DNA of 64,000 nt, taken from positions 2,046,001-2,110,000 of the forward strand of contig JAFEKR010000007.1 of assembly GCA_019022495.1 (NCBI GenBank). Reading direction: 5' to 3'. The notes beneath the pieces were generated by a model. It searched no databases. It was given only the letters and a program-made list of their open reading frames with translations, and was not told the origin of the DNA. The DNA is from Epichloe hybrida (lineage: Eukaryota; Ascomycota; Sordariomycetes; Hypocreales; Clavicipitaceae). Both the position numbers and the translations under genes were made by a program. This document shows, piece by piece, positions 24,571 to 36,770 of this stretch. Numbering within the stretch: position 1 is the stretch's first letter; the number at the start of each line of letters is the position of its first letter.

Positions 24571-26836
24571 CGAATCATATTCTTTTTATAAGTCTTCTAA
24601 TAGCCTTATTCTAGTCCTTGCTTGTAAGTTAAGCCTATCTTATATAGTAACAAGATTAAGCCTAGGATCTAGTAGCATAGCATATAAATAAGGCTTATAA
24701 AAGTAGTAATTATTATCCATATCTTGTGGAAAATAATTACCTAGTTTATCTAAGCCTTTATTTATAGAGGCTATAAAGACCTTGCCTCGAGGATTATAAA
24801 CCTTCTATAATACCAATTAGTTAATATATAACAAATAAAGGGGAAAAGGGAACTAAAGAGTAAATACCTGACGAATATAAGCCTCTTGGTCCTCTTTTAT
24901 ATTAATAAGATATTTATATATCCTAATAATAAAAAGTGGGACTAAACCTAAAGTATTATACTTCTGGCTTTAAAGTATAATAGTAAGGTTTATAGAAAAT
25001 CTCTAATATAGCACTTAAAGTTGCTAAATCTGCCCATTCTTAAGCCGTAGGCATAGCATCTTTCATAGCAGCTATATTAGTTTCCCTATTAAGAAGAATA
25101 ATAGCTTCCTTAAGCTCTAAGGAAGTATTAATCATCTTATAGGTTGAATTCCACCTTGTTTCATTAGCTATAAATATAAAGGGATTAGTATTAAGTCTAA
25201 TATAGTAAATAATATAGTAAGAATAACTTACCTAGAGGAATTCTTGTAATATTACAATTCTTAGTAATATAGCCTTCTTTTTTTGCCTTTTGTAAAGATT
25301 TTAGCCAAAGTTTATATAATCCTTGGTTATTCTTAATAAGAATAGCAAGTCTTTTAACTTTGCCTAGTAAACCTATTAAATTATTAGTAAAACTTATTAT
25401 AAGAATTATAATAAATTACTTACCATTTGCTAAGCATTTAAATTCCTTAAAGTCTTCCTTCTCTTTAATAGAAGAGATATCCTTAGTAAAATAGTAAAGA
25501 TATTCACTATTTCTATAGGATTCTAGATCTTCCTTTAAAGAGGTTGATTTTATGAATTCAGTGATAATATCCTTTGCAACAATGTTAAAAACATATGCAA
25601 TACATCGGATATTATATGGCTCATAAATAATACTATTATAATTCTTACTAATATAAGAAGTTATAAAAGTATTATTATTAGAGCCATTATCCCTAGTAAA
25701 ACTATAAAAAGTTAGCTACTATTTAGATTCCTAATAGAATATTTTAATATAAGACTAATAACTTACCTAAGGATATACTTAGGCTCTAAACTATAATCTC
25801 TAATAAGATTATCAAAGCATTAATAAATATAAGCCCCAGTATGAGAATTTGATAGATATTCAAAGCCTATAAGTTATAATATTAATAAATAAGAGTAAAA
25901 TTAATTAGAAAAGGGGAATCTTACCTATAAGCTTATATTCAAGCTTAAAAGTAGGGCTAATCTAACTTGCTATAACTCCTAAGTAAGACTTAGAATTTAT
26001 AGAAGTCCAAATATCTAACTAAATAGATATAAGACCTTGATATTGTAACTAATGTTGGATTTGCTAAACAATCTGATGCTTAGAGGAATTATACATAGAA
26101 TTAATTCTATGTGTAATTGTTCGATAGTTTAGTAAGGAAGCTAGATTATTATTCCTAGTATTAAGATTAGCTTTTATCTCTTAATAAAATCAAAGGAATA
26201 CTTACCTAGAATAATATTCTAGTAATTCCTTAAAGGATTTACTATTTATAATAGTAAAAGGAATATTATTCTCTAGTATAAACTTAATAACTAGAGTAAT
26301 AGCCTTTTCAGATGAAAATTCCTTAATAATCGTATTATTTCGAGGCCTTTTCATAGAAAAATAAGAGGTTAAAGAGGCTTGTGTATTAGGTGGTGAATCT
26401 TGTTGGATTTCAGGTACTAAGAAATAGTTAGTAAAAGGAAATAATAGTAAATAAATAGAATTAAATACTTACAAGTAACCTTAAAAGGTTTTTTTTCTTC
26501 TAATTTAGAAGTTACAACCTCAGGATGTTTAGCTTTATAGTGGCTAACACCATTAGAAGCTTAAAATCGCTTAGCTTTACATTTAAAGCTATAAGAGCAG
26601 CTATCTTGTGTACAAAAGCATATAACTTCTCTCTCTTTATTATATTTAATTTCAGATAACTGAAAATTAAATAAATTATAAGTGAAAATATATGCTTTTG
26701 AAGCAAACTAATAGCTAGGTTGATTTTCAGGGGCTTTTTCGTATAATCCTAGAAGTCTACTAGCTTTAACTTGGCTAGAAGACTCAGAATTATTATCTAA
26801 GATGCAAGAGGAAGAGTCTGGGTTAAATTCCGACAT
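23872..26836 (-). pseudogene. hAT-family transposase of E2, multi-exon, lightly damaged
   Basis: The likely ATG is at 26,836 and the stop at 23,872-23,874. The N-terminus MSEFNPDSSS leads to a BED-like zinc finger with Cys pairs (ICFCTQDSCSYSFKCK) and a later His pair (HYKAKH). Next come FTIINSKSFKELLEYYSR, the hAT catalytic-region block DIWTSINSKSYLGVIAS (about 25,960-26,030) and ITRDNGSNNNTFI, near NIRCIAYVFNIVAKD. The C-terminal dimerisation domain is at about 24,010-24,215: WWEDNLKSFPILSIIARKYL, AIPATSGAIESAFNTGG and KRRTSLKHSTIKELILLKNW. The last exon ends in an acidic Ser/Glu-rich tail. Several short introns have GTAAGT or GTAAG donors and TAG acceptors; one is 26,417-26,472. A few codons read as stops at Gln/Trp positions, so the gene is probably inactive as written, though most motifs survive. 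Exon limits other than the first intron were not fixed. Confidence 0.85.
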
Positions 26837-27674
26837 TTTTTCGATTTTTCTGATTTTCCCGATTTTTTCCCGATTTTTTCTGATTTTTCTGATTTTCTGA
26901 TTTTTTCTGATTTTTGTTTTTTTAGGGGTTTTGTAACTTATTTAAGGTGTAAAAAGATTGCAAAAACAAGGTAAATGGATGTAACTAGCTTTACTATGTA
27001 TGGTTTTTCTAAACGTTTTTTTCTGATTTACTAAGGTAAAAAGAAAAGAGAAAAGAAAGAAAGAAAAGAGAAAGCGGGGGAATACCCCTCCTTAAAATTT
27101 TTTTCGCTTAGCTAAGTAAGTGGGTCATAAATGACGCAATTGACTAAACAGTCTAATTGAACCAATCAAACGAAAGGGGACCCACTTTTAGACCCACTTT
27201 TTTATATTTACTTTAAAAATTAAGAATAGTATACCTATAGCTTTTATATTATATAAATATAGCTAATTTGTTACTTTTTCTACAAATTTTACTTAGAAAT
27301 AATTTATTTTAATTTATAAAAAATAAGCTTCTATTAAAAAAAGTATTAATTTTTAATAGTATAAGTGTCTTATAACTATATAATACTAATTATACTATAT
27401 TTATCTTATATTAGATAATATAAAATAAGTTATAAATTTATTATATTTAAATTCTAAATTTAAAAATAGAATATAATATTATATAATAAGTTATTAATTT
27501 AAAAGCTTTTATATTATATAAAGCTATTTTTTAGAATTATATTAGTAACTTTATATAAGTATTTTTTCCTTTATTATTAATACTTAGTAAATTCTCTTGT
27601 AATAAACTATTAGTATTTAAGTAATAATTTTTTAAAAAGTATTAAGAAATTATAAAAATTATATATTAATTCTA

Positions 27675-27750
27675 CCCCGTGGCGTGGTGGTTACACGCTG
27701 TGGAGACCTGTTCCGGGTCGCAGGTCGTGGGTTCGAATCCCACACGGGGC
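27675..27750 (+). ncRNA. tRNA-like head of the SINE (RNA polymerase III boxes)
   Basis: CCCCGT at the start can pair with ACGGGG near the end. A D-arm-like GCGT...ACGC is present, with a box A-like TGGCGTGGTGG. The T arm GTGGG-TTCGAAT-CCCAC is perfect and contains the box B consensus GGTTCGAATCC. The middle does not fold into a standard 7-base anticodon loop with U33; the best stems leave loops of 10 or 16 bases. I therefore read it as a tRNA-derived promoter head and not as a working tRNA gene. No isotype is assigned. Confidence 0.6.
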
Positions 27751-28211
27751 ACAATTTTAGAGGTCTTGGTCACACCTCTAAAATTGAACCAATCGCAGGG
27801 CTAGAAAAAGTGGGTATAGTGCCCCCACTTTTCTAGCCTTGCAAGCGAATTAAACAAGCTACTTCGCTATATAAATTAGCTAGGATACCCAGAGCTCTAG
27901 GGTCTAATTTTAAGCTAGGGTTTGCAACTATATTGCATAAATTGACGGATTTGGGAACCAGATTGAAGAAGACAGGGATAGTTGGAGGAAATATCGTTGT
28001 AAGAGAGTTGTAGATATCAAACACCTACGAGTTGGAACCATGTATGTAGTTAAACATCAAATCGTAGTAGGTTTTTCACCTAACTAGGCAACTAACTAGT
28101 TATCTAGTTATCTAGATAATTAGCAACCTAGTACGGTTTTCCTACTACAAAGCAATTACTGAAGGAGTACTAGTCAAAGCATAAAATTGCTATCTAGCGT
28201 AAACAATATAT
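27675..28211 (+). mobile_element. tRNA-headed SINE inserted in E2
   Basis: About 537 bp of clearly higher GC than its surroundings, flanked by the 14-bp duplication ATATATTAATTCTA at 27,661-27,674 and 28,212-28,225. A 14-bp TSD points to target-primed reverse transcription. The 5' head is tRNA-like. Next come two hairpins: ATTTTAGAGGT with its complement ACCTCTAAAAT (about 27,753-27,783), and AAAAGTGGG with CCCACTTTT (about 27,808-27,834). After a body with no recognised gene, it ends CTATCTAGCGTAAACAATAT. The last 75 bp or so resemble the 3' ends of two insertions in E4. It shows little RIP damage. Confidence 0.8.
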
Positions 28212-28816
28212 ATATATTAATTCTAATAAATTATCTATTATACTAAGGCTTTTATATATTATAAAGAAATATATTAGCTATTTAAAATATCTTTTATAAA
28301 TTTTTAATATATTTATTTTAATTTTTAATATATTATTTAGTACTATTTCTAAAGATATATATAGGGTACTTTTATAATAAAAAAGCAAATTTAAGAAATA
28401 ATAGAATATTAATATTAGATAAAATAATATATTTATAATAGAAATATCCAATATATATAATAAAAATCAGAGATTCTAAATATTTTATAATTCATTCTAT
28501 AGATACCCTATAGCCTTAATTATAGCTAATTTTCTAAGTAAGGTAAAACTTTATAAATTTATAACTAAATAACTAAATTATAATAAAATAAATAGCTTAT
28601 ATTAACTTAAATAAGAAAAATCTAAGGAATATTATAAGACTATATAATACCCCACTTTTTTTTTACTAATACTATATTTGTAGTATTTGTAGTGTAGTGT
28701 AGTAAATACTACACTACACTACATACTACACTACACTAAAATCTACTACACTACATACTACAGTAAAAGTCAAAATACTACAAATACTACACTACATGCA
28801 AAGCTCTGGTAACTAC

Positions 28817-31766
28817 CCTCTAATAAGGAACTTTAGTAACTAGCCTAAAAATCTCTACTAGTACTATTATACTATAGACTAACTAAAAAACCACCCTAGG
28901 GCGCATAAAATTAAGCTTTACTCTATACTTATAAAGGAAATTTATTCCTAGTAGCAATTTTAGTCCTAGATTTAGCATTACATTTACTATTACTATAAAA
29001 TTTCCGGTGATTTTAGTTCTATAAGCTATCCCTAGAATATAAAAATTAAACGTAGCTTTTTTAGTTATAAAAAAGGAAGACCTTACTCTAGATATAGGCT
29101 TAGGTTCCTATATCGCCTATTTTATATTTAATCTATTTTACTAGAGCTATGCCTTATTTGCTAAGATTAATAACATTCCTAAGTTAAGGCAAATCTAATA
29201 ACTCTTACCCCTATTATTAAACTTAATATTAATCTTTAAATATATATTTACTTACTTCCTATTATATTTAACTTCTTATAGTCTTATAATAGCCTTAATT
29301 ACTTATCCTAGAACTAGTTAGTTTAGCTTTATTAAATCTATCCTTATAGTGTTCTTATTTGCCTCCTTTTTAACATTTTCTATAAAGTGAGTTTTAATAA
29401 AATTTAAGTCCTATACTTAGGTTTCTATGTAGTTATTCTCTTTAACCTCCCTTTCTTTAGCTATATAATAACCGCATTCCTAAAGATAAGTCTTATATTA
29501 TTATACATTAGAATCGTTATTATATACTATAACATAGGCATATTCCTTATCCCTAGTAAATGGTTTCTCCTAACATTAAAATTACCTAGGCCACTACTAC
29601 TAGCCAAATACCTCTAATAGTCCTAGGTCCTATAATTATTATTTATTACATTAAACTAGGGGGTTATCTTATTAATTCTAACTAAAACCTAGACACTTTC
29701 CTCTATTCTCCTATAGTTTATTTTACTATAGTCTTTAGTTTTATCCCTTAATCTACGTATTTTACTAGTATAGCCTTAGTTAGAAAAACCCTAAGGATCT
29801 TTAGATATTCTAATTATCCTATCTATAATATTAATTTCCTAGCTAAAATTATATATTTAATAGTCTATTCTAATTTACTTAAGCTCTATCCTTATCTTCT
29901 TCTAAGTTACTACTAGATATCTTAGTGTTAAAATAAACTTTTAGCTTCCCTTTACCTTTTCTAACTATAAACTAATCTTTACTCTATAAGTAATTATATA
30001 AATCCTGCCTTTTATTATTCACTATAGTAATATAAGCTAATCTTATATCCGTTATTATTAGAACTAGACATATCTAGCGTAAGCCTAGATAAAGTTTAAG
30101 ACATAAGCATACTAGAAGCTAATAATCCGTTATTTCGCTATTTACTCTAGTATACTAGAAATTTTTTAACGCAAAATCACGAAAAGACATGTTATTCTTA
30201 ACGTTTTCTTTAGTGTATTTTGCTTTATTAAGCCACGCTATTATATCCTAAACTTAAATACTAAATTCCTTCTAAACTGCCTTAAAGACTAATAGTATAT
30301 TACTAAATATAATGCTTTATTCTTCTAAATCAAGATATTATTAGTACTATACTATTACATCTCCTTAGAATAGTATCTAAATTTTCTTTTAGATAATATC
30401 TTATTAACTAGGGTTAGTATAATATAAGTAATCCTTAACTACCTAGACCTATAATTTAATATTATAGAAAATAGTCTGCTTTCCGTTATGTATTATAAGG
30501 TCTTTACTAGCCTCTTCTAATTTATTATAAGGCTTGAAGTGTCTAATATCTGTGATTTTCCATGTTAAATCTGCGTTTTGTTCTGCGTTTTCTATCTATT
30601 AGTTATCCTAATTCTAATTAAACACTAGATCCGTTCTTTTTCTAGGTTAGGAAGTCACATACTATTCTAGACCTAGGGAATACGCAGTTTAATACTATAT
30701 CCAGTGTGAATTTGCCTATTATTATATAAAATCCTATAGGTACTGTAGTTACTAATACTATTAGTACTGCAGGTATATTAGTTATGCTAATAGTCCTGCT
30801 TTAGCATCTAGGTAGCTATTATACTAACCCTAGTTATTTAGTAAATATAGCATTCCTTAGGTGGCATTTTACGCTAATAGTGTTAATCCCGCTAATGTAT
30901 TTGCATTTTATAAGCTTCTAATTTTAGTTATTAGTCTTATAGCTAGCTAGTCTATTCCTACTATTATTTCAGCTATTATTGCTTTTTACATAACCTATTA
31001 TTACTACATTGCCTCTTATAAGATCCTTATAGTATTAGATTTACTAGTCTTAGTGCAAAACTCCCCTAGGTCTTGTGGGTTCTCTAGAGATCCTAACTAG
31101 AGATTATAAAATTCCTCTAAATCTAGTGGGTTCCCTAAGGGTCCTAATTATAGGTCCTCTAGATACAACTCTATTAGCTAGTTAAGGGGTTTAGTACGCT
31201 AAATAGCGGTGTTATTTTTAGGATAGTTTTTAATTCCCTTTCCTTTGTTATTCTTATCCTTATCTATGCTATTCTTAGTCCTAGTGGTTATTATACTATA
31301 AGCAAGGCTAATGTTTTTAGATTATCCCTCTAATACCTTACTGCTTTCTAATCTAGTAGATTTGTTAAGAAAACCTATAGATTTAGCTTTATAAATACAC
31401 AATTTAACTTCCTTTCACGCGAGGTATATAGCTTATAAATCTATCGGATTCTAGTGAATAAGTAGTTCTTAATATATTAGGTTTTCGCGTTTTTTAAGTA
31501 GTCTATTATTAAATTCATATTTCGCAAGTTTAATTAAATCTTCTTATTCCTTAGTTCTAATAAGTTATTATTTTTAGTACTTAAACGTGGGGTTTGCTTT
31601 ATTAAAAGCCTAAAACTAGTAAATAAGTTATAGTTTGTTTTTAGTAACTAGGAAGTTAGACTAAATATCTATAAATTAACGCTATAAATAGTTAGTTTTA
31701 GATATATGGTTTTTATTTCTAGGTTTCTAGAAGGGTATAATAAAAGAATGTCTAATTACTACTAAA
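28817..31766 (-). pseudogene. Gypsy C 5' internal region (gag and protease zone)
   Basis: This lies between E2 and the 5' LTR of Gypsy C on the coding (minus) strand, so gag and protease are expected here. Translation is heavily interrupted and I see no intact zinc knuckle or protease triad. Immediately inside the LTR the minus strand reads TTTAGTAGTAATTAGACA. With RIP reversed this fits the primer-binding sequence TTTGGTAGCAATTG found in element D. The assignment rests mainly on position and on this primer site. Confidence 0.5.
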
Positions 31767-31963
31767 TATTACATGTAGGTTTGGCATGATATAAGGCAAA
31801 TCTATTAGAGAGGCTAACGGATTTGCTATTGTAAAGTCATACTAAGTTCGCTATAAGAGCTACTATTAGGTGTAAGGTAAGATATCTAAAGAAGGATAAT
31901 TCTTTCTATCTAGAGTCCGAATCTAGTCTTATATGCGCCTGCCTTTAGCTCCGCCACGTAACA
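31767..31963 (-). repeat. 5' LTR of Gypsy C
   Basis: 197 bp, partner of 13,001-13,197, ending CCGCCACGTAACA. It is followed by the TSD GTACT at 31,964-31,968. The left edge is decayed (TATTACATG where the partner has TGTTACGTG). Transcription would run leftwards. Read on the minus strand it contains CATATAAGAC, a possible TATA element. Confidence 0.9.
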
Positions 31964-32490
31964 GTACTTATCTAGTATAAGCTATAATAGCCTATATATA
32001 ATAAAGGTAGTAGGACGCTACGTTTACTTTATATTAGCTAGTAAAATAATTCTAGGTAAGAGATAAGGTATAGCTTTTACTTAAGAATATTAAAACTAAC
32101 TACCCCTTATAAAAACTTAATTAAGTAATAGTAAAGTATATAGTTATAAAAGTCCTAATATTACTTATAGTGTAGCTTAATATCCTAAGAGGTATTTACC
32201 TAGTATTTTATGTAAACCTTATTAAACATATTATAAAGGACTCTCTCCCTTGTTAGAAGCTCTAGGACTTCTATCTAGGACTAGAATAAGTTCTAGTAAA
32301 GGGTAATAATAAACTTATTAAGGAATATTAAGTTAAGCAAATCCTAGTAGCTTAGAATACCCTAGGCTAAGGTAAGAGGCATAATATACTTATTAAGTAA
32401 GTAAGCTATATATAGCCTATATAGGAACCATTAGAGAACATAGTATAAATATAGGCCCTTAATAAGTTTAAGGTAAAATAAGGAGATATA
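31964..32490 (+). pseudogene. Gypsy B integrase C-terminus and chromodomain-like tail
   Basis: Continuation of the Gypsy B frame after element C. The translation has the integrase C-terminal block FQVRDKVQLLLKNIKTNYPL and then LNILRGIYLVFYVNLIKH (the conserved I-H-P-V-F-H-V-S-L-L region). It is followed by KEYEVKQIL, NILIKQVSY and a terminal NKFKVKQGD, which resembles a degenerate chromodomain. The joint across the GTACT duplication restores the reading. Confidence 0.75.
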
Positions 32491-33949
32491 TAATATAATA
32501 ATAAACTAAGTTAATTTTAGAAAACTTATTTACTTATAAAGACTCTTATATATATCTATAATACTAATATATTATAGTTTACTACTATTACTTAAAGGGA
32601 ATAATTATTCTCTAAGTCTTTATCTAAATTAATAAGAGAGTTTATATAGGTATATACTACCTCTATTTAGAGTTAGTGCTTTACTAATATAGCTATAGCA
32701 TATTTACCTAGTAATAGTTATAGTATAAAGAGTTATTTACTAAGGATATAACCTAGGTTTTAGATAGTATAAGTAAGGTTAGTATATAAAGTGTATATAA
32801 GTAAAGGTATAACTAAAGTATAAGGGGGGGGATAGTAAGTAAGAATAGTAGTCCTAGTAAGATAAGGAATATTATTTCTAGCTAGAGGTTAGCTAGCTCT
32901 AGGGTTTCTAGGGGCGTGTTTAGGAGAAAAACTAGCTAACTCTAACTTAGAGCCTCTAAGTTAGAGGGGAGATAGGTAGGCCACTAGTAATAATAGGAAG
33001 GAGAGTTATTACCTAACTTAGTAATTTAATAATAGTATTAGTTCTCACTATAATAACAGGGGGTAAGCGCCTAGATAAGGGTAGTAAACTATTTGCGCAT
33101 TTCTTTATATATAGTATTTAAGCTACTAATAACCTATTAGTTTTATTAGAATAAAATGCTAGTAACTTATTACATAGACTACGCTATACTATAACTAGCT
33201 AAAGGGCTAGCGCTAATAAAGGGGATAATATTAAGGCTAGTTATATTTATTATAAGGGCGTCTATAGCTAGAGATACCCTAAGAGCTAAGCATATAAGAG
33301 CTAGGTTAAATTATGCCTAGCTAAGGAGAGCATTCTAGTAACTAATAAGATAGTAGTATCTTTATAATAAGATAGGTATCTTTTTCTTAGTAATTATAGT
33401 CTTAGGGACTCTAGGTTTAATAATATATATACTTATAGTAATTTTAGCCTTAAGATCCTTAAGGGCGTATTAGAGTTATAGGTTAGTAAATAGAAGCCTA
33501 GTGTATTACATATAAGTAATATAATACTACTAATAAGGAGAATATAACTCCTTACTTTAAGGTAAATAATAGTTTAAGACACTAGTAATAAGAGCCTATT
33601 TAATATAAGGACTATAGGGATACTAAACTAATTTAGGTATAGCATACTATTTATTATTAGAGTTTCCCTTTATAAGGTACTTACTAATAGAATAGGATAT
33701 TAGTATAGTAAGAGTAACTACTCCTATAGCTACTAAAGCTATAGGAATAGGGGTATTAGTTTAGCATTAAGGCATTTTAGTAAAGGAAATAATTATTTAG
33801 AAAGAGAAAACTAATAGAATAATAAGGAAGGTATAATAGGATTATAATAATAAAGGGATAGTGTTATATAAAGAGGAAAGTAAGATAAGTATAAGCTAAA
33901 GTAAGATATTTATAGTAAAAGTTATACCTATATTAGGTATACTATAAAT

Positions 33950-34081
33950 AGGTAGGGGTAGGGTAATTATTCACAATAAATAACCTATTAGCAAGGCAAA
34001 TGTATTATACATAATAGGTAAGGGTAGGGCAATTATTTATAATAAATAACCTATTAGCAAGGCAAATATGTTACGCACACT
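33950..34081. repeat. 65-bp direct duplication
   Basis: Two adjacent copies of about 65 bp, each with GGTA(A/G)GGGTAGGG and AATAACCTATTAGCAAGGCA. They differ by a few transitions. Confidence 0.8.
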
Positions 34082-34503
34082 ATAAAATAATACCTAGAAG
34101 TAAGGGGGTTACTATAATAGATAATAAGGCAATAGGGCAGGTGCCTATTAGACGCTTTATAGATAGCTATTAGTAAGGGCAGTTTTTATTATAATAACTA
34201 AGGGCATATATAACGTAAGTATTACGCATGTTGCTAGGGGTTAATATAAAGAGGAGTTTATTAATAATAGGTAAGTAAGGGCATATATAAGGGCTTAGGC
34301 TTTACCTAAGCATTATTTATATAGTAATTAGAGAGAGAAGTAATAAAAGTAGTTAGGGTAAGGAAAGAAGGCTTATATAAGTAGCTAAGGGGGTATAAGA
34401 GGCACCACTAGGGATAGCCTCTTACTCTTCCTCCTTTCTCCTTAAGTCTCTTAATACTATATTAACGCCCTATCGCAGTAGCCTAGGGGCCAGTCCATAA
34501 CAC
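34069..34503 (+). repeat. Possible solo or 3' LTR
   Basis: It begins TGTTACGCACAC and ends CAGTCCATAACA, so the termini are inverted (TGTTA...TAACA). A TATA-like GCATATATAAGGGCTT lies at about 34,270. It could be the 3' LTR of Gypsy B. No partner copy or matching target duplication was found, so the call is tentative. Confidence 0.35.
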
Positions 34504-36582
34504 GTCTAAAGGAATATTAATATATCCACCACAAAGAAACTTATAATAAGGTAGAATAGACTATTTTAGATCTATAAACGCACGCTAGTCTCTAGAGCCT
34601 ATTACCTACAAATATTAGATAGGATTTACCTCTTAAAAACAATCTTAGGGGATTATATTAAGAAGTTTATCCTAGACTTAGAAGGCTAGTAAACGTCTAT
34701 AGTAAATAGATAGCTATATGCTCCCTAAGGTAACTAGACAAAGGAAGTAACCCCTAATAAGTATAATAAAGAAGTCTTAGCTATTATGCCATTAGTAGCT
34801 TAGTATAATATGTCTAATTAAATGGTTAATAATTAGCATATAAGCTAGTAGGAAAGATCTAACTAGGAAGCAATAATCCTTAAGGAAGAAGAAGTTAAAC
34901 TCTTACCTTAGAGGACTCTATACTATAGGATTAAGGTATAGCTACCTTAACTAATAAATAAATAACGCAAGGAGTATATAAAGTACCCTCTTAAGCACTA
35001 ATAGTACATAGATTAAGAAACGTTTTCTTTGTATTTCCTAAGTCTTATTTCTAAAATACGCAAACATTAATTTAGATACTAAAGATTAAGTAATTAAGGC
35101 ATAGCCTAGTGGCTAAATTATCTGTTTTCCTTTATTTACTGCCCTTTTTCCCTAATAATTAACTATATTTTCTTTCCTTTATCTTATATTTATAAGCTAT
35201 TTAGAAAAGGGGGAGGCACGTTAATTGCTAGGTAAGGAGAGTTTTTAAAGTTAATAGAGTTTAGATTAAGTAAAAGGGCTCTTACTGCCTTTGCAAACTA
35301 TTCCTTACCTAAGAAAGGAGCTAGAGCTTTTTCTTGTAATAACTAAGGATAATACCTAGAAGTAAAACGCTACTTATAGCTTGCTACATACAGAGTATTG
35401 TTTGTAGTGTAGTTAGTGTAGTTTTTAGGAAAAACTTGTATTTATAGTGTAGTTTTTTTTTCTTGTAGTTAGTGTAATGTAGCTTTTTTTTTTTTATAGT
35501 GTAGTGTATTGTAGTTTTTTTTTTTTGTAGTTAGTATAGTGTAGTTTTTTTTTTTTTTTAGTGTAGTGTATTGTAGTTTTTTTTTACTTATATTATAGTG
35601 TAGTTAGTGTAGTTAACTACAAAAACTACAATGTAGTGTTAGTAAAAAAAAAGTGGGCCTTTTTATTATATAATGTTATTATAAGAATTAAAAGAAAGCT
35701 AGTTATATAGAAGCTTTTATTATTACCTATTTTACTTAATTAGTTATAGAATTTATAATATTTACTTTTTTTTAAGAATTTTACTATAAATAGGGTTATT
35801 TATAATATTATACCTTTTTAATAATACTATTATACTTATTACTTTATTTTACTAATATAACTTTAAGAAAAACCTTCTAATTATTTTATTTACTATTATT
35901 ATTAATTATTTTATATTTTTATTATTAATTTAATTAAAAAATACCTTAAACTAATATAATTAAATTAAATTAGAAATCTAAATAAATATATAAAAGTTAA
36001 TAGAATATATACTTAGTACTTTAATATTATTATTAATATAATAAGAACTTAAAAAAAGCTTAAACTATTTATTTACTATTTAAACTAATTAAATATTACT
36101 TTAAGCTTTATAATTCTAAAGCTTTAAGAAGTTATATATAGTAACTTTATATATCTTATTATAATAATATATAAAGAAAGAATATAATAGACTAATATTT
36201 ATAATTTATTAATAGATAACTAATAGTATTATTTTAATTACCCTATATAGCTTAAATAAGCTATAAAAAATAAGTTTAACTTGTTTTTAAAAATAATACT
36301 AGGACTTAGTTTTATATAATATATTATACTTATTATAAAAGCTTTAATAACTTTTATAACCTTAATTACTATTATTACTATAATTACTATTATTTTACAT
36401 TTATTATTATTTTAAAAAAACACAAAAGAGAAAACATTTTTATAATATTAATATTTTTAAAAACCTTAAAATACTAAGTTATTAAAAACTATAGCTTTTA
36501 CTATAGTAATTTACTTATAATTACTAGTATTTATATTTAAGTTATTTATTTATTATTAAACTTTAACACTAATAATATTATA

Positions 36583-36658
36583 AGTAATCTTAGTAATCTT
36601 AGTAATCTTAGTAATCTTAGTAATCTTAGTAATCTTAGTAATCTTAGTAATCTTAGTA
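36583..36658. repeat. (AGTAATCTT)n 9-bp array in E3
   Basis: Eight near-perfect copies, directly followed by the decamer array. Confidence 0.9.
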
Positions 36659-36770
36659 AGCTATTATAAGCTATTATAAGCTATTATAAGCTATTATAAG
36701 CTATTATAAGCTATTATAGCTATTATAAGCTATTATAGCTATTATAAGCTATTATAAGCTATAATAACAT
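36659..36770. repeat. 10-bp array (AAGCTATTAT)n in E3
   Basis: About ten copies with occasional shortened units (AGCTATTAT). Confidence 0.9.

Larger units (their letters stand above)
22864..28808 (-). mobile_element. E2, hAT element with transposase gene
   Basis: 5,945 bp with an exact 8-bp TSD, GTAACTAC, at 22,856-22,863 and 28,809-28,816. The left end is CAGAGCTTTG and the right end CAAAGCTCTG, perfectly inverted. Subterminal sequence on both sides consists of ACTAC/GTAGT pentamers. From left to right: pentamers, 10-bp array, a core of about 170 bp, 9-bp array, a minus-strand hAT transposase gene, pyrimidine-rich CTGATTTTT repeats (about 26,840-26,920), AT-rich filler, a tRNA-headed SINE insertion, and pentamers. 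It is inserted in Gypsy C. Its coding part carries far fewer RIP-type changes than the surrounding Gypsy copies. Confidence 0.92.
32491..35382. repeat. Unassigned element remnants downstream of Gypsy B
   Basis: No intact gene. It includes G-rich tracts (about 32,822-32,832), a direct duplication at 33,950-34,081 and a possible LTR at 34,069-34,503. Plus-strand text at about 33,220-33,480 (YPKS.AYKS.VKLCLAKESIL) and 34,800-35,080 (MSNQMVNNQHIS, EEEVKLLPQRTLYYRIKVQL) looks coding-like, but I do not recognise the families. It probably combines the 3' end of Gypsy B with older sequence of A2 or other elements. Confidence 0.4.

Noticed and set aside
26512..26706. Separate 64-codon gene on the minus strand
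   Set aside because: It is an alternative frame within the first exon of the hAT transposase, where another frame gives the BED-like zinc finger.
27675..27750. A functional tRNA gene
   Set aside because: Box A, box B and the T arm are good, but no anticodon arm with a 7-base loop and U33 can be formed. The sequence is the 5' end of a longer unit with its own TSD, so it was called a SINE head.
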